NCBI RefSeq assembly: GCF_024346055.1
Contig: NZ_JAGQCH010000002.1
Coordinates: 62,001 to 126,000 of the forward strand
Length of the DNA stretch: 64,000 nucleotides
Direction: 5' to 3'
From: Cyanobium sp. Cruz CV13-4-11
GTDB lineage: Bacteria > Cyanobacteriota > Cyanobacteriia > PCC-6307 > Cyanobiaceae
Below the pieces are notes generated by a model. The model was given only the letters and a program-made list of their open reading frames with translations. It was not told where the DNA came from and made no database searches. How positions within the stretch are numbered: the first letter of the stretch is position 1; the number at the start of each line of letters is the position of its first letter. This document shows positions 11,575-21,604 of this stretch, one piece after another. The position numbers and the translations under genes are program-made.

Positions 11575-13156
11575 CACCGCGATTCTGTTCCCGATCGGCG
11601 CCGCTCTGCTGATCCCCTTCGTGCCCGACAAGGGCGATGGCAAGCAGGTCCGCTGGTACGCCCTCGGCGTTGCCCTCACCACCTTCCTGGTGACCGTCGC
11701 GGCCTACCTGCGCGGCTACGACCCCGCCGAGGCGGGCCTGCAGCTGGTGGAGCGGGTGGAGTGGCTGCCCGATCTGGGGCTGGCCTGGTCGGTGGGGGCG
11801 GATGGAATCTCCATGCCGCTGATCCTGCTCACCAGCTTCATCACCTCCCTGGCCTGCCTGGCGGCCTGGCCGGTCACCTTCAAGCCGAAGCTCTTCTACT
11901 TCCTGCTCCTGGCCATGGACGGCGGCCAGATCGCCGTGTTCGCCGTGCAGGACATGCTCCTGTTCTTCCTGGCCTGGGAGCTGGAACTGCTGCCGGTGTA
12001 CCTGCTCCTGGCCATCTGGGGCGGCAAGAAGCGCCAGTACGCCGCCACCAAGTTCATCCTCTACACCGCCGGCAGCTCCCTGTTCATCCTCCTGGCGGGC
12101 CTGGCGATGGCCTTCTACGGCGGCGGCGCCCCCAGCTTTGAGTACACGGTTCTGGCGGCCAAGGAGTTCGGCACCGGCTTCCAGGTGCTTTGCTACGCCG
12201 CCCTGCTGATCGCCTTCGGCGTCAAGCTGCCGGTGGTGCCGCTGCACACCTGGCTCCCCGACGCCCACGGCGAGGCCACCGCCCCGGTGCACATGCTGCT
12301 GGCGGGCATCCTGCTGAAGATGGGTGGTTATGCGCTGTTGCGGTTCAACGTGCAGCTGCTGCCGGAGGCCCATGCCCAGTTCGCCCCCCTGCTGGTGATC
12401 CTGGGGGTGGTCAACATCATCTACGCCGCCCTCACCTCCTTCGCCCAACGCAATCTCAAGCGCAAAATCGCCTACAGCTCGATCAGCCACATGGGCTTCG
12501 TGCTGATCGGCATCGGCAGCTTCAGCGCCCTGGGCACCAGCGGCGCCATGCTGCAGATGATCAGCCATGGCCTGATCGGAGCCAGCCTGTTCTTCCTGGT
12601 GGGCGCCACCTACGACCGCACCCACACACTCCAGCTCGATGAGATGGGCGGCGTGGGCCAGAAGATGCGCAAGATGTTCGCCCTCTGGACCGTCTGCTCG
12701 CTGGCCTCCCTGGCCCTGCCGGGCATGAGCGGCTTCGTGTCGGAGCTGATGGTGTTCGTGGGCTTCGCCACCAGTGAGGCCTACAGCCTCAGCTTCCGCA
12801 TCGTGATCGCCGTTCTGGCCGCGATCGGCGTGATCCTCACCCCGATCTACCTGCTCTCGATGCTGCGGGAGATCTTCTTCGGCAAGGAGAATCCCGAGCT
12901 GGCCTCCCACACCCACCTGGTCGACGCCGAACCCAGGGAGATCTACGTCATCTCCTGCCTGCTGGTGCCGATCATCGGCATCGGCCTCTACCCGCGCCTG
13001 GTCACCGACAGCTACCGGGCCGCCATCGAGGCCCTGGTCGAGCGGGAATCCGTCGCCCTGGTGAAGGTGGGGCGTGCCCCCGTACCGGCGGTGATGGCGA
13101 CCGGGGCCTTCGGCAACCTGCCACCGGCCCTGCTGCACGCCCCGGCCCTGGGTTGA
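11555..13156 (+). CDS. ndhD: NDH-1 subunit 4 (NdhD)
   Basis: About 533 residues from a GTG at 11555, giving [15 protein letters not shown], which fits the usual NdhD N terminus; the frame is open to 11477 but the added residues look like non-coding sequence. NuoM/NdhD proton-translocating subunit with about 14 helices; conserved [18 protein letters not shown] with the functional Lys and Glu (in [12 protein letters not shown]) are present. Follows ndhF by 118 bases on the same strand, with its own candidate -10 box. Confidence 0.9.
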   Translation: MPFPWLSTAILFPIGAALLIPFVPDKGDGKQVRWYALGVALTTFLVTVAAYLRGYDPAEAGLQLVERVEWLPDLGLAWSVGADGISMPLILLTSFITSLACLAAWPVTFKPKLFYFLLLAMDGGQIAVFAVQDMLLFFLAWELELLPVYLLLAIWGGKKRQYAATKFILYTAGSSLFILLAGLAMAFYGGGAPSFEYTVLAAKEFGTGFQVLCYAALLIAFGVKLPVVPLHTWLPDAHGEATAPVHMLLAGILLKMGGYALLRFNVQLLPEAHAQFAPLLVILGVVNIIYAALTSFAQRNLKRKIAYSSISHMGFVLIGIGSFSALGTSGAMLQMISHGLIGASLFFLVGATYDRTHTLQLDEMGGVGQKMRKMFALWTVCSLASLALPGMSGFVSELMVFVGFATSEAYSLSFRIVIAVLAAIGVILTPIYLLSMLREIFFGKENPELASHTHLVDAEPREIYVISCLLVPIIGIGLYPRLVTDSYRAAIEALVERESVALVKVGRAPVPAVMATGAFGNLPPALLHAPALG

Positions 13157-13161
13157 CTTCT

Positions 13162-13183
13162 GGCCCCCTCAGCGCAGGGGGCC
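13162..13183 (+). terminator. GC-rich hairpin after ndhD
   Basis: Perfect 8-bp inverted repeat (GGCCCCCT / AGGGGGCC) with a 6-base loop, starting 5 bases after the ndhD stop. There is no following T-run, so it may be a terminator or an mRNA-end stabiliser. Confidence 0.5.
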
Positions 13184-13240
13184 GGTTACGAAACCCTGCG
13201 CAGGTCCGTCGTGATGGCTCCGTCCTGCGGGGAGGATGCC

Positions 13241-13246
13241 TACGCT
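13241..13246 (+). promoter_or_regulatory. Putative -10 box of the LapA-like gene
   Basis: TACGCT preceded by GCC, 25 bases upstream of the ATG at 13272. Confidence 0.3.
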
Positions 13247-13271
13247 CCTCCATCGCACAGCGAGGGTCTCC

Positions 13272-13661
13272 ATGCGGCAGATCAATTTCCTTCTGATCTT
13301 CAGCTTCGGCTTGGCCACGGTGATGTTCACCCTGGAGAACACCACGGCCACCACGGTGCATTTCCTGCCGGGCGTCAGCAGCACCCTGCCGTTGGCCGCC
13401 CTGCTCCTGCTGGTGGGCGGCATCGGCGCCACCGCCGCCTGGATCTACGCCGTCTGGAGCGGGGTGGTGCGGAAGGTGGAAACCCTGCAGAGCAGCGGTG
13501 AGGTGGAGGCCCAGCAGGTGCGGATCAGCGAACTGGAAAACGATCTGCGGCGCTACCGGGCCACCGTCGACGCCCAGCTCGGCCTGCTGCCGGCGGCTGG
13601 GGAGAGCTCTGCCCCGTCCCATGAGGCGGGCGAAGACGGCCTCACGCTGGCCGCCGACTGA
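13272..13661 (+). CDS. LapA-family (DUF1049) membrane protein
   Basis: 129 residues: two membrane segments (about 3-22 and 37-60) separated by the family motif TLENTTATTVHFLPG, then a coiled-coil-like, charged cytoplasmic tail (QVRISELENDLRRY). LapA/DUF1049 proteins are small inner-membrane proteins; in enterobacteria LapA/LapB act in LPS assembly, but the cyanobacterial members are uncharacterised. Start at 13272 chosen because the family begins with the first helix; an upstream in-frame start at 13236 lies before the candidate promoter. Confidence 0.7.
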   Translation: MRQINFLLIFSFGLATVMFTLENTTATTVHFLPGVSSTLPLAALLLLVGGIGATAAWIYAVWSGVVRKVETLQSSGEVEAQQVRISELENDLRRYRATVDAQLGLLPAAGESSAPSHEAGEDGLTLAAD

Positions 13662-13758
13662 GGCCCATGGGGCCGGTTCGGTGACCACCGCGACTGGTGC
13701 CATCCGGCTGCAGCCGGTAGCTTGCGCTCGGAAGGCCCCCCCGAGCAGGACATCGCGC

Positions 13759-14649
13759 GTGGCAGAAGCGGGCGCCAGACTCGCCATCCGGTTGCTCCAG
13801 GACGCGGCCGAGCGGGGCGACATCGACCCCTGGGACGTGGATGTGATCGCCGTCGTCGACGGCTTCCTCGACCAGCTGCGCCAGCGCATCGAGCTGCCCA
13901 GACGTCTGGCACCCCAGGGGGGGAGCTACGAAAGGGATCTGGCGGAATCCAGTGAGGCGTTCCTGGCCGCCTCGGTGCTGGTGGGACTCAAGGCGGAACT
14001 GCTCGAGTCGGCCACCTTTCCGCCCGAGCCTCTGCTGGAAGACCCCTTCTCCGCCGAGGACGACGTCGGCTGGGACCCCGGAGCCCTGGCCTTGCCCCGG
14101 CGGCCGGAGCGGCACCTGCACCGCCGTCCAGTGGCGCCACCGCCCCTGCAGCGCCCCGTCACCCTGGGGGAACTGATCCGGCAACTGGAGGACATCGCCG
14201 AGCGGCTCGAGCAGGACGGGGGGGAAGGGCGCCACCGGCCCCGGGCGCGCCGTTACAGCGAACGGGCCGCGATCGCCCAGGTGGCCTCCCTGGCCCACCG
14301 CGAGAAACTGCCGGAAACCACCGCCGCCCTCAGCCGCTTCCTGCTGCAGTGGACCCCCACCGCCGAAAGCGTCGAATGGGTGGCCTTCGATGCCCTGGTG
14401 GGCGCCTGGGCGGAGGCGGTCGCAAGCGCGCCGGCCGACGAGGACCTCGACCAGGACCGGGTGGGGGTGTTCTGGGCCCTGCTGTTCCTCTCCTCCCAGG
14501 GCAAGGTGGAACTGGAACAGGCGGGCGGGCTTTACGGGCCCCTCAGCCTGCGTTGCCGCCGGGAGGAACGGGTCGAGGCGCTCAGCCTGCCAAGGCTGCC
14601 TGGGCAGGGGTCAGATAGGGGGCCGGCTCTGGAGGCAGTGGCAGCCTGA
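13759..14649 (+). CDS. scpA: Segregation and condensation protein A
   Basis: About 296 residues from a GTG at 13759. The N-terminal ScpA motif is clear (AIRLLQDAAERGDIDPWDVDV), followed by a variable acidic linker and a C-terminal winged-helix region (VGVFWALLFLSSQGKVELEQ) that binds the Smc head. ScpA is the kleisin of the bacterial condensin Smc-ScpAB. The frame is open upstream to 13498 across the LapA-like gene, but only the part after 13759 is family-like. No scpB in the window. Confidence 0.85.
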   Translation: MAEAGARLAIRLLQDAAERGDIDPWDVDVIAVVDGFLDQLRQRIELPRRLAPQGGSYERDLAESSEAFLAASVLVGLKAELLESATFPPEPLLEDPFSAEDDVGWDPGALALPRRPERHLHRRPVAPPPLQRPVTLGELIRQLEDIAERLEQDGGEGRHRPRARRYSERAAIAQVASLAHREKLPETTAALSRFLLQWTPTAESVEWVAFDALVGAWAEAVASAPADEDLDQDRVGVFWALLFLSSQGKVELEQAGGLYGPLSLRCRREERVEALSLPRLPGQGSDRGPALEAVAA

Positions 14650-14696
14650 GTTTTCTCCTTAGGCTGCCCTTTCACCTCCGACATGAAACGACGCCG

Positions 14697-15878
14697 ATGA
14701 AGGCGATGATCCTGGCGGCAGGCAAGGGAACACGGGTGCGGCCGATCACGCACACCACCCCCAAGCCGATGATTCCGATCCTGCAGAAGCCCGTAATGGA
14801 GTTTCTGCTCGAGTTGCTCCGGGAGCATGGCTTCAACGAAATCATGGTCAACGTCTCCCACCTGTCAGAGGAGATCGAGAACTACTTCCGCGATGGGCAG
14901 CGTTTCGATGTCCAGATCGCCTACAGCTTCGAAGGACGCATCAGTGATGGGGAGCTGATTGGTGAAGCGATGGGTTCGGCTGGAGGGCTGAAGAAGATTC
15001 AGGACTTCCAGGCCTTTTTCGACGACACCTTCGTGGTGCTCTGCGGCGATGCCCTGATCGACCTCGACCTCACCGAAGCCGTCCGGCGCCATCGTGAGAA
15101 GGGCGCGATGGCCAGCCTGATCACCAAGCGGGTGCCCCGGGATCAGGTGAGCAGTTACGGGGTGGTGGTGACCGACGAGGCCGGCCGGGTCCTTTCCTTC
15201 CAGGAGAAGCCGTCGGTGGAAGAGGCCGCCAGCGACATGATCAACACGGGCATCTACATCTTCGAACCGGCTGTCCTCGATTTCATCCCCAGCGGGGAGC
15301 CCTTCGACATCGCCGCCGATCTCTTTCCCAGGCTGGTGAAATCCGGGGCCCCCTTCTATGCCCTGCCCATGGAGTTCGAGTGGGTCGACATCGGCAAGGT
15401 GCCGGATTACTGGCAGGCGATCAGGAGTGTTCTGCAGGGGCACGTGCGTCAGGTGCAGATTCCCGGCAAGGAAGTGCGTCCGGGGATCTTCGCAGGCCTG
15501 AACGTGGCGGCCGACTGGGACAAGATCCACGTCAAGGGGCCGATCTTCGTGGGCGGCATGAGCCGCATCGAGAACGGTGTGACCATCATCGGGCCGGCCA
15601 TGATCGGGCCGAGCTGCCACATCTGCGAAGGGGCCACGATCGACAACTCGATCATCTTCGATTATTCCCGTATCGGTGCCGGTGTGCACCTCGTCGAGAA
15701 GCTTGTCTATGGCCGCTACTGCGTCGACCGCAACGGCGACCATTTCGATCTGCAGGAAGCCGCCCTCGACTGGCTGATCACCGACTCCCGCCGCCAGGAC
15801 GTCGGCACCCCTTCACCGCAGCAGAAGGCCATGGCCGAGCTACTCGGCTCCGACCTCGCCGCCAGCGGCGCCCCCTAG
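14697..15878 (+). CDS. NDP-sugar synthase (nucleotidyltransferase with left-handed beta-helix tail)
   Basis: 393 residues. N-terminal nucleotidyltransferase domain with the diphosphate-binding signature (LAAGKGTRVRPITHTTPKPMI, within residues 5-26), the metal-binding GDALID (117-122), EKPSVEEA and a sugar-binding EFEWVDIG segment; C-terminal hexapeptide-repeat beta-helix (about 255-345: GPIFVGG, GVTIIGP, GATIDNS). Resembles mannose-1-phosphate guanylyltransferase and glucose-1-phosphate nucleotidyltransferases; exact nucleotide and sugar not determinable. Ends 39 bases inside the convergent metF. Confidence 0.8.
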   Translation: MKAMILAAGKGTRVRPITHTTPKPMIPILQKPVMEFLLELLREHGFNEIMVNVSHLSEEIENYFRDGQRFDVQIAYSFEGRISDGELIGEAMGSAGGLKKIQDFQAFFDDTFVVLCGDALIDLDLTEAVRRHREKGAMASLITKRVPRDQVSSYGVVVTDEAGRVLSFQEKPSVEEAASDMINTGIYIFEPAVLDFIPSGEPFDIAADLFPRLVKSGAPFYALPMEFEWVDIGKVPDYWQAIRSVLQGHVRQVQIPGKEVRPGIFAGLNVAADWDKIHVKGPIFVGGMSRIENGVTIIGPAMIGPSCHICEGATIDNSIIFDYSRIGAGVHLVEKLVYGRYCVDRNGDHFDLQEAALDWLITDSRRQDVGTPSPQQKAMAELLGSDLAASGAP

Positions 15879-16772
15879 GCCCGCCAATCGAAGGATCTGG
15901 GGGATGCGGTGCTCGGCCTTGATGGCCATCAGGTGCACCCCCTGGGCGATGGAGCGGTAGGAGGCCACCTGTTCCGCGGCGATGGCCACGCCTTCCGCCG
16001 CCGGATCGGCGGCGCCTGCGAGCCGATCGATCAGGGACTGGGGGATGCGGGCCCCGGGCACCACGCGGTTGATGAACTGGGCATTGCGCGCCGACTTGAG
16101 CAGAAACACCCCGGCCAGCACCGGCAGCCCAAGCGGGGCGGTGATCTCCTCGACGAAGCGCCGCAGGCAGGCGGTGTCCATCACCATCTGGGTCTGGAGG
16201 AAGCGGGCGCCGACCTCCTGCTTGCGCCGCACCCGGGAGCACAGTCCGCTCCAGCTCGGCGACTGGGGATCGGCGGCGGCGCCGGGGAAGAGGGCCGTGG
16301 CCCCGTCCGGCAGCTCCCCCTTCACCGGATCCTCGCCGGCGTTCAAGGACCGCACCAGTTGCAGCAGCCGCACCGCCTCGAGTTCATTCACCGCCCGGAC
16401 CCCGGGCTGATCCCCGGCCCGCACCGGGTCACCGGTGAGACAGAGCAGGTTGCGGATGCCAAGGGCGTGGGCGCCGAGCAGGTCGGCCTGGAGGGCGATG
16501 CGGTTGCGGTCGCGGCAGGTCATCTGCAGGACGGGCTCGATGCCGGCCTCCAGCAGCAGGCGGCACATCGCCAGGCTGCTCATCCGCATCACCGCCCGGC
16601 TGCCGTCGGTGACGTTGACCGCCTGCACCAGGCCCCGCAGCGCCGCCGCGGCTTCCAGGGTGCGGCCTGCATCGCCCCCACGGGGCGGGGTCACTTCCGC
16701 CGTGATGGCGAAGCGACCTTCCGCCAGGGCCTTTCGAAGCTGCAACGGCCATCTCCATGACAGGGGCATCAT
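15840..16772 (-). CDS. metF: Methylenetetrahydrofolate reductase
   Basis: 310 residues, TIM-barrel MTHFR: FAD-dependent reduction of 5,10-methylene-THF to 5-methyl-THF for methionine synthesis. Seen: ITAEVTPPRGGD (22-33) with the catalytic Glu in the usual strand-1 position, VTDGSRAVMRMSSLA, LQMTCRDRN and NLLCLTGD (FAD-binding). Divergent from the PedR-like gene and convergent with the NDP-sugar synthase (39-base overlap). Confidence 0.85.
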   Translation of the reverse strand: MMPLSWRWPLQLRKALAEGRFAITAEVTPPRGGDAGRTLEAAAALRGLVQAVNVTDGSRAVMRMSSLAMCRLLLEAGIEPVLQMTCRDRNRIALQADLLGAHALGIRNLLCLTGDPVRAGDQPGVRAVNELEAVRLLQLVRSLNAGEDPVKGELPDGATALFPGAAADPQSPSWSGLCSRVRRKQEVGARFLQTQMVMDTACLRRFVEEITAPLGLPVLAGVFLLKSARNAQFINRVVPGARIPQSLIDRLAGAADPAAEGVAIAAEQVASYRSIAQGVHLMAIKAEHRIPQILRLAGLGGAAGGEVGAE

Positions 16773-16787
16773 GGATCAGCCGCTGCC

Positions 16788-16793
16788 TAGAGT
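16788..16793 (+). promoter_or_regulatory. Putative -10 box of the PedR-like gene
   Basis: TAGAGT preceded by GCC, 22 bases upstream of the ATG at 16816. It lies downstream of the alternative ATG at 16771, which argues for the shorter protein. Confidence 0.4.
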
Positions 16794-16815
16794 GAAAGGA
16801 ACTGCCGAGGAGCCG

Positions 16816-17133
16816 ATGGCTGAGAGCAAGCCGCCGGCTCCGTCGATGTCCCCGTCCCCGGAGCGTCCCATGCTTCATGCACGCAGCGAGTTATCGGAGC
16901 GGGAACTCGAGATCATCGAGCTGGTGGCCACGGGCCTCACCAACCTGGAGATCGCCGGCCAGCTGACGATCAGCAAGCGCACCGTCGACAACCACGTCAG
17001 CAACATCTTCACCAAGACCGGCGTCAAGAACCGGGTGGCCCTGCTGAACTGGGCCATGGACCACGGCAAGATCTGCCGCGACGGCTTCAACTGCTGCGCC
17101 CTGCCCCATGTCGACCCGTCCAGGCCCGGCTGA
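16816..17133 (+). CDS. Small LuxR-type regulator, PedR-like
   Basis: 105 residues: a short variable N terminus then a stand-alone LuxR/GerE helix-turn-helix (about 20-80; LSERELEIIELVATGLTNLEIA, SKRTVDNHVSNIFTKTG), and a cysteine-containing tail ending CRDGFNCCALP. This matches the cyanobacterial PedR group, whose DNA binding in Synechocystis depends on a cysteine that interacts with thioredoxin, coupling transcription to electron-transport activity. Start at 16816 chosen because of a GAGG Shine-Dalgarno 5 bases upstream and the candidate -10 box just before it; ATG 16771 is the alternative. Confidence 0.75.
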   Translation: MAESKPPAPSMSPSPERPMLHARSELSERELEIIELVATGLTNLEIAGQLTISKRTVDNHVSNIFTKTGVKNRVALLNWAMDHGKICRDGFNCCALPHVDPSRPG

Positions 17134-17135
17134 GC

Positions 17136-17690
17136 TCAGCGGCCCTGGGGCCACTGAAGCGCGTCGCGTTCATGCGCCGGCCACGACGCCAGGGGACGGT
17201 GCGCCAGGGCCGCATTGCTGAGGTCACGACGGCCGGTGATCTCTCTGGAGCACCAGGCGGGAACGGCCACCGCCTGGTCGGCCCGCTCCAGCTCCACCTC
17301 CGCCACCACCAGGGGGGCATTGGCGGCCTCGAACACATCCAGCACCCAATCGCCACCGGGCAGATCCAGGCCGTAGCGCGTCTTGCTCACCTGATGGGCG
17401 GATTGCTCCAACAGGGCCTCCGCATCGATGGCCGGGATCGGGTACTCGTACTCCTGCCGCGTCAGGGCCCAACCGGGAGGGGCTGACGCGGCCGCCGCGC
17501 CGACGGCTGGCAGCTTGAGGGTGAGGTACGCCGCCATGGCGCCATCGGGGGCCCTGGCCAGCCGCACCCGCAGGGTGAGTTCCCCGTTCCCGGTAGCCAG
17601 ATAGCCCTGCCGGATCGCCCTGGCCCCATGCGCATGGGGGCGCCACTGGTCGCCGCTGACAAGGAAGCGACGCTCGATTTCCAGGGCCAT
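17136..17690 (-). CDS. CYTH-domain protein (triphosphate tunnel family)
   Basis: 184 residues, beginning MALEIERRFLV, i.e. the ExExR/K signature (Glu4, Glu6) that binds metal-triphosphate in the tunnel, followed by RIRxR-like LTLRVRLAR, TLKLPA and the C-terminal VAEVELERADQ strand. Family members are inorganic triphosphatases, thiamine triphosphatases or adenylate cyclases; bacterial proteins with this start are usually triphosphatases. Lies just upstream-opposed: 2 bases from the convergent PedR-like gene and 30 bases downstream of nadK on the same strand. Confidence 0.75.
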   Translation of the reverse strand: MALEIERRFLVSGDQWRPHAHGARAIRQGYLATGNGELTLRVRLARAPDGAMAAYLTLKLPAVGAAAASAPPGWALTRQEYEYPIPAIDAEALLEQSAHQVSKTRYGLDLPGGDWVLDVFEAANAPLVVAEVELERADQAVAVPAWCSREITGRRDLSNAALAHRPLASWPAHERDALQWPQGR

Positions 17691-17720
17691 GGGGAGGGGG
17701 GCAGGGCGGGTCGGAGCCGG

Positions 17721-18710
17721 TCAGTTGCGGGACGGTTCGCCAGCGGTGAGGCTGCCGGCCCAGTGGAGCTTGTGGGTGAGGGTGCTGTAGTACGAGGGGC
17801 TCTGCTCCAGCTGAAGCATCAGCACCGGATGGCGGCCCCGCTGCAGGACACAGCGATCGCCGGGTTCGAGCACCGTGGCATGGGCGCCGTCCTTCCAGAG
17901 CTTGACCCGACGGCTGGACTCCCCCAGGGGCCAGACCGAAAGCCGCGAACCGGGAGGGACCACCACCGCCCGGCTGGAGAGACTCATCGGGCAGATCGGC
18001 GTGACCACGATCGCTTCGATGCCCGGATGCAGGATCGGTCCGCCGGCGGCCATCGCATAGCCGGTGGAACCGGTGGGAGTGGCGATGATCAGGCCGTCGC
18101 CCCGGTACTGGTCCACCACCTCCCCGTCGATCTCGAGCTCGAGCATGCAGGTGGGGGAGAGCTCGTCGAGAGCGGGCCGGAAGTAGAAGTCGTTGAGGGC
18201 CGTGTGGGGGCCATCGCCGACCCCGCTGAGCTCGCCGTCGGAGGCCACGTCCCCCTGCTGGGGCACGCCGTCGCCCCGGTCGACCCGGGCCTCCAGCATC
18301 ATGCGCCTCTCGATCGCGAAGCGGTCGTCCCGCAGACGCTGCCAGAGGGTGTCGTCCGGATCATGGCCACCGGGCTCCCCATGGCCATCGCCCTGCAGCC
18401 TGAGCAGGCGTCGCTCGTGGGTGAGAAAGCCCAGGTGGCCGCCGACATTGAAGCTGAGCACCGGCACAGCAAAACTGGCCAGGTGGCGGGCTGCCGCCAG
18501 GACCGTGCCATCGCCGCCAAGCACCACGGCCAGGTCGGGAAGGTCGCTCTCGGTGGCCAGAAGGCCAGGAAAGGGATTCAATCCCAGGCCGCTGACGGCG
18601 GTGGTGACGTTGACCCCCTGGGAACGCAGGTCCTGGGCACAGCGGCGGGCCTGACGCTGGGCCGCCTGGCTGCCCTTGCGAAGGATCAGCCAGACCCTCT
18701 CAATCTGCAT
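17721..18710 (-). CDS. nadK: NAD kinase
   Basis: 329 residues. ATP-NAD kinase fold: [13 protein letters not shown] (Asp of GGDG is catalytic), [18 protein letters not shown] in place of the usual NE/D motif, and [22 protein letters not shown]. Makes NADP from NAD, feeding NADPH demand. A loop rich in Gly/Asp (about 108-120 and 150-165) makes it somewhat longer than average. It sits 28 bases downstream of ndhE and may be the last-but-one gene of the ndhAIGE transcript. Confidence 0.9.
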   Translation of the reverse strand: MQIERVWLILRKGSQAAQRQARRCAQDLRSQGVNVTTAVSGLGLNPFPGLLATESDLPDLAVVLGGDGTVLAAARHLASFAVPVLSFNVGGHLGFLTHERRLLRLQGDGHGEPGGHDPDDTLWQRLRDDRFAIERRMMLEARVDRGDGVPQQGDVASDGELSGVGDGPHTALNDFYFRPALDELSPTCMLELEIDGEVVDQYRGDGLIIATPTGSTGYAMAAGGPILHPGIEAIVVTPICPMSLSSRAVVVPPGSRLSVWPLGESSRRVKLWKDGAHATVLEPGDRCVLQRGRHPVLMLQLEQSPSYYSTLTHKLHWAGSLTAGEPSRN

Positions 18711-18737
18711 GGGCCGGATCGCGCGAGGCTGGCACCG

Positions 18738-19067
18738 TTACCAGCGCAACAGGTTGAAGCGCTCCATGTCGACCGTTTCGCGGTTGCGGTAGAGGGACAG
18801 CAGGATGGCCAGGCCGACGGCCGCTTCGGCTGCAGCCACGGTGATCACGAAGATGGCGAACACCTGGCCCCGAATCAGCTGGCCATCGAGGTAGTCGGAG
18901 AAGGCCATCAGGTTGATGTTGACGGCATTCAGCATCAGCTCGATGCTCATCAGCACACGCACGGCATTGCGGCTGTTGATCAGCCCCCAGACGCCGACGC
19001 AGAACAGCATGGCCGCGACGGAGAGAAAGGCCTCGAGGGGGATCGGAGAGGCGAGGTCGGTGCTCAT
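18738..19067 (-). CDS. ndhE: NDH-1 subunit 4L (NdhE)
   Basis: 109 residues, NuoK family, three membrane helices; [25 protein letters not shown] contains the conserved intramembrane Glu. The ATG overlaps the ndhG stop (ATGA), so the ndhA-I-G-E genes are translated as a coupled block. Confidence 0.95.
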   Translation of the reverse strand: MSTDLASPIPLEAFLSVAAMLFCVGVWGLINSRNAVRVLMSIELMLNAVNINLMAFSDYLDGQLIRGQVFAIFVITVAAAEAAVGLAILLSLYRNRETVDMERFNLLRW

Positions 19068-19690
19068 GGCTTGGAAAGGAGGGTGGGAGCGGGGGCGGAT
19101 TTCTCGATCAGCAGGGGGGTGCGGTCTTTTTCGATCAGCCCCTGATCGGCCGGCTCACCGGTGATCACGTCGGTGCTGAAGACGTCGCGACGGGCCAGCA
19201 CGATGGCGCCGATCATCGCCATCAGCAGCAGCACCGAGGCCAGCTCGAAGGGCAGCAGGTAATCGGTGAACAGGTGCTCGCCAATGCGGATGGTGGCCTC
19301 TTCGCCCACGGGCGGCGGGCCCGGCAGCGCCCAGTTGGTGGTGAAGGCCACCCGCAACAGCAGCGCGAAGAGTCCAGCGCAGACGGCCCCAGACAACAGC
19401 CGACGGACCAGCAGCCCCGGGATCGCGGCGAGGGTTTCCTGCTTGTTCACCAGCATGATCGCGAACAGGATCAGCACATTGACCGCGCCCACATAGACGA
19501 GGATCTGGGCCGCCGCGACGAAGCTGGCATTGAGCAGCAGATACAGCCCGGCAACGGAAAGGAAAACACCGCCGAGCAGGAAGGCGGAATAGACGATGTT
19601 GGGCAGCAGGACCACGCCGAGTGATCCGACCACGGTGGTGGCCGAGAGCACGAGGAAGCAGATCTGCTGGGTGGTGGAGGCGATCGACAT
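19064..19690 (-). CDS. ndhG: NDH-1 subunit 6 (NdhG)
   Basis: 208 residues, NuoJ family, five membrane helices with the conserved [19 protein letters not shown] segment and a hydrophilic C-terminal tail. Start shares its last base with the ndhI stop region (19690), indicating coupling. Membrane subunit between NdhA and NdhE. Confidence 0.95.
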   Translation of the reverse strand: MSIASTTQQICFLVLSATTVVGSLGVVLLPNIVYSAFLLGGVFLSVAGLYLLLNASFVAAAQILVYVGAVNVLILFAIMLVNKQETLAAIPGLLVRRLLSGAVCAGLFALLLRVAFTTNWALPGPPPVGEEATIRIGEHLFTDYLLPFELASVLLLMAMIGAIVLARRDVFSTDVITGEPADQGLIEKDRTPLLIEKSAPAPTLLSKP

Positions 19691-20322
19691 CAGGACTCTC
19701 CGGAGCTGTCGGAAGGGGTGGCGCCGCTCTGGGCCTTCTCCCTCTGGAGGGATTCGAGTACCTGGGAAGGCAGCTGGCCCGCACGGGGCTCGCTGGCAGG
19801 CACCCCATGGGGATCAAGGGCACCCTTGGGAAGGTAGGCCAATTCCCGCAGGGCGAACACGGCCGGGTCGGAGGTGACGCTGGTGGGCAGGCGGCCGAGG
19901 GCCACGTTGTCGTAGTTGAGGCTGTGGCGATCGAAGGCCGCCAGCTCGTACTCCTCGGTCATGGAGAGGCAGTTGGTGGGGCAGTACTCCACGCAGTTGC
20001 CGCAGAAGATGCACACCCCGAAATCGATCGAGTAGTTGCGCAGTTCCTTCTTCTTGGTGGCCTTGTTCATCACCCAATCGACCACCGGCAGGTTGATGGG
20101 GCACACCCGCACACACACCTCGCAGGAGATGCACTTGTCGAGTTCGTAGTGGATCCTTCCCCGGTAGCGCTCGGAGGGGATCAGCTTCTCGTAGGGGTAC
20201 TGGACCGTGATCGGCCGCCGGCGCAGGTGATCGAAGGTGACCGCCAGCCCCTGGGTCATCGTCTGGGCCGCGCTCACCGCCTCCCGGGTGTAGTCACCGA
20301 CTTGCTTGAGAAACCCGAACAT
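19690..20322 (-). CDS. ndhI: NDH-1 subunit I (NdhI), two [4Fe-4S] clusters
   Basis: 210 residues, NuoI/ferredoxin-like. Two CxxCxxCxxxCP motifs are intact: [12 protein letters not shown] and [12 protein letters not shown], ligating clusters N6a and N6b that hand electrons toward plastoquinone. The tail after about residue 150 is the variable cyanobacterial extension. 79 bases separate it from the ndhA stop. Confidence 0.95.
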   Translation of the reverse strand: MFGFLKQVGDYTREAVSAAQTMTQGLAVTFDHLRRRPITVQYPYEKLIPSERYRGRIHYELDKCISCEVCVRVCPINLPVVDWVMNKATKKKELRNYSIDFGVCIFCGNCVEYCPTNCLSMTEEYELAAFDRHSLNYDNVALGRLPTSVTSDPAVFALRELAYLPKGALDPHGVPASEPRAGQLPSQVLESLQREKAQSGATPSDSSGES

Positions 20323-20401
20323 GGCTGGGGCGTGGGGGGTTACGGGATGGGGACCATGATGGCCCCGTGCGGGCCGCTTTGTTGGTATCCGGCGAACGGG
20401 T

Positions 20402-21565
20402 TCAGCCGCCGAAGGCCACCGGGAAGGCCAGCTTGAGGCCGGCGGTGACCAGCAGGTTGACCAGGGCGATTGGCAGCAGGAACTTCCAGCCCAGGTCGAG
20501 CAGCTGGTCGATCCGCACCCGCGGGGTGGTCCAGCGCAGCAGGATCGCGAAGAAAACCAGAAGGTAGGCCTTCAGGATCGTGCTGACGATGCCGATCGAA
20601 CCGGTGATCACCTGGACAAGGGGGGCATCGGGGGAGACCCCGAGCCAGCCGGTGATCCACTCGACGGGCACAGGGAAGCTCCACCCGCCCAGGTAGAGCA
20701 CCGACACCAGCAGCGCCGACAGCACCAGGTTGATGTAGCTGCCCAGATAGAAGAGGGCGAACTTCATGCCGGAGTATTCCGTCTGGTAGCCGGCCACCAG
20801 CTCCTCCTCGGCCTCCGGAAGGTCGAAGGGAAGGCGCTCGCACTCCGCCAGGGCGCAGATCCAGAAGATCACGAAGCCGACGGGCTGGCGCCAGATGTTC
20901 CAGCTCAGGATGCCAGCCCCTGTCTGCTGGGCAACGATGTCGACGGTGCTGAGGGAGTTGCTCATCATCACCACCGCCAGCACCGCCAGGGCCAGGGGAA
21001 TCTCGTAGCTGATCGACTGGGCCGCCGCCCTGAGGCCGCCGAGCAGGGAGTACTTATTGTTGCTGGAGTAGCCGCTCATCAGCAGGCCGATCGGCTGGAT
21101 GCTGCTCAGGGCGATCCACAGGAAGATGCCCACCCCCACGTTGCTGATCAGCAGGTTCTGGCCGAACGGCACCACCAGCCAGGACAGGATCACCGGCACC
21201 ACCACCAGCACCGGACCAAGGCTGAAGAGCACGGAGTCGGCCCTGGCCGGGATGATGTCCTCTTTGAACACCAGCTTGAGGCCATCGGCCAGGGGCTGGA
21301 GCACGCCCAGGGCACCGGCGTATTCGGGGCCAATGCGCTGCTGCACCGCCGCGGAGATCTTGCGCTCCAGCCAGACGCTGACCAGGACGCCGACCACGGC
21401 CCCCACGAGCACCAGGACCATCGGCAGGGGCAACCAGAGCAGGCGGGCGGCACCGGCGGTGAGGCCCATGGCCTGGGCCAGGTCGATGAAGCTCGACTGG
21501 AGATCGAGACCAGGGGGAGTACCAGGGGGCGTAACGGTGGCACCCAGCAGGCCAGTGGACAGCAT
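20402..21565 (-). CDS. ndhA: NDH-1 subunit 1 (NdhA)
   Basis: 387 residues, NuoH family, eight membrane helices; conserved [40 protein letters not shown] (quinone-site Glu cluster) and [14 protein letters not shown] are visible. It lines the quinone channel. First gene of ndhA-I-G-E; a TAGGTT -10-like box is 20 bases upstream. The long N terminus (about 25 residues) before the first helix is typical. Confidence 0.95.
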   Translation of the reverse strand: MLSTGLLGATVTPPGTPPGLDLQSSFIDLAQAMGLTAGAARLLWLPLPMVLVLVGAVVGVLVSVWLERKISAAVQQRIGPEYAGALGVLQPLADGLKLVFKEDIIPARADSVLFSLGPVLVVVPVILSWLVVPFGQNLLISNVGVGIFLWIALSSIQPIGLLMSGYSSNNKYSLLGGLRAAAQSISYEIPLALAVLAVVMMSNSLSTVDIVAQQTGAGILSWNIWRQPVGFVIFWICALAECERLPFDLPEAEEELVAGYQTEYSGMKFALFYLGSYINLVLSALLVSVLYLGGWSFPVPVEWITGWLGVSPDAPLVQVITGSIGIVSTILKAYLLVFFAILLRWTTPRVRIDQLLDLGWKFLLPIALVNLLVTAGLKLAFPVAFGG

Positions 21566-21585
21566 CAGAGAACTCCGGTGGGAGG

Positions 21586-21591
21586 AACCTA
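21586..21591 (-). promoter_or_regulatory. Putative -10 box of ndhAIGE
   Basis: TAGGTT (minus strand, preceded by ACC), 20 bases before the ndhA start, in the short gap after the gltA stop. Confidence 0.4.
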
Positions 21592-21604
21592 GGTGGAAAA
21601 GGGG

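Noticed and set aside
11420-13138. Long minus-strand open frame opposite ndhD
   Set aside because: Same antisense low-complexity pattern (Gln/Glu/His), overlapping a certain NdhD gene.
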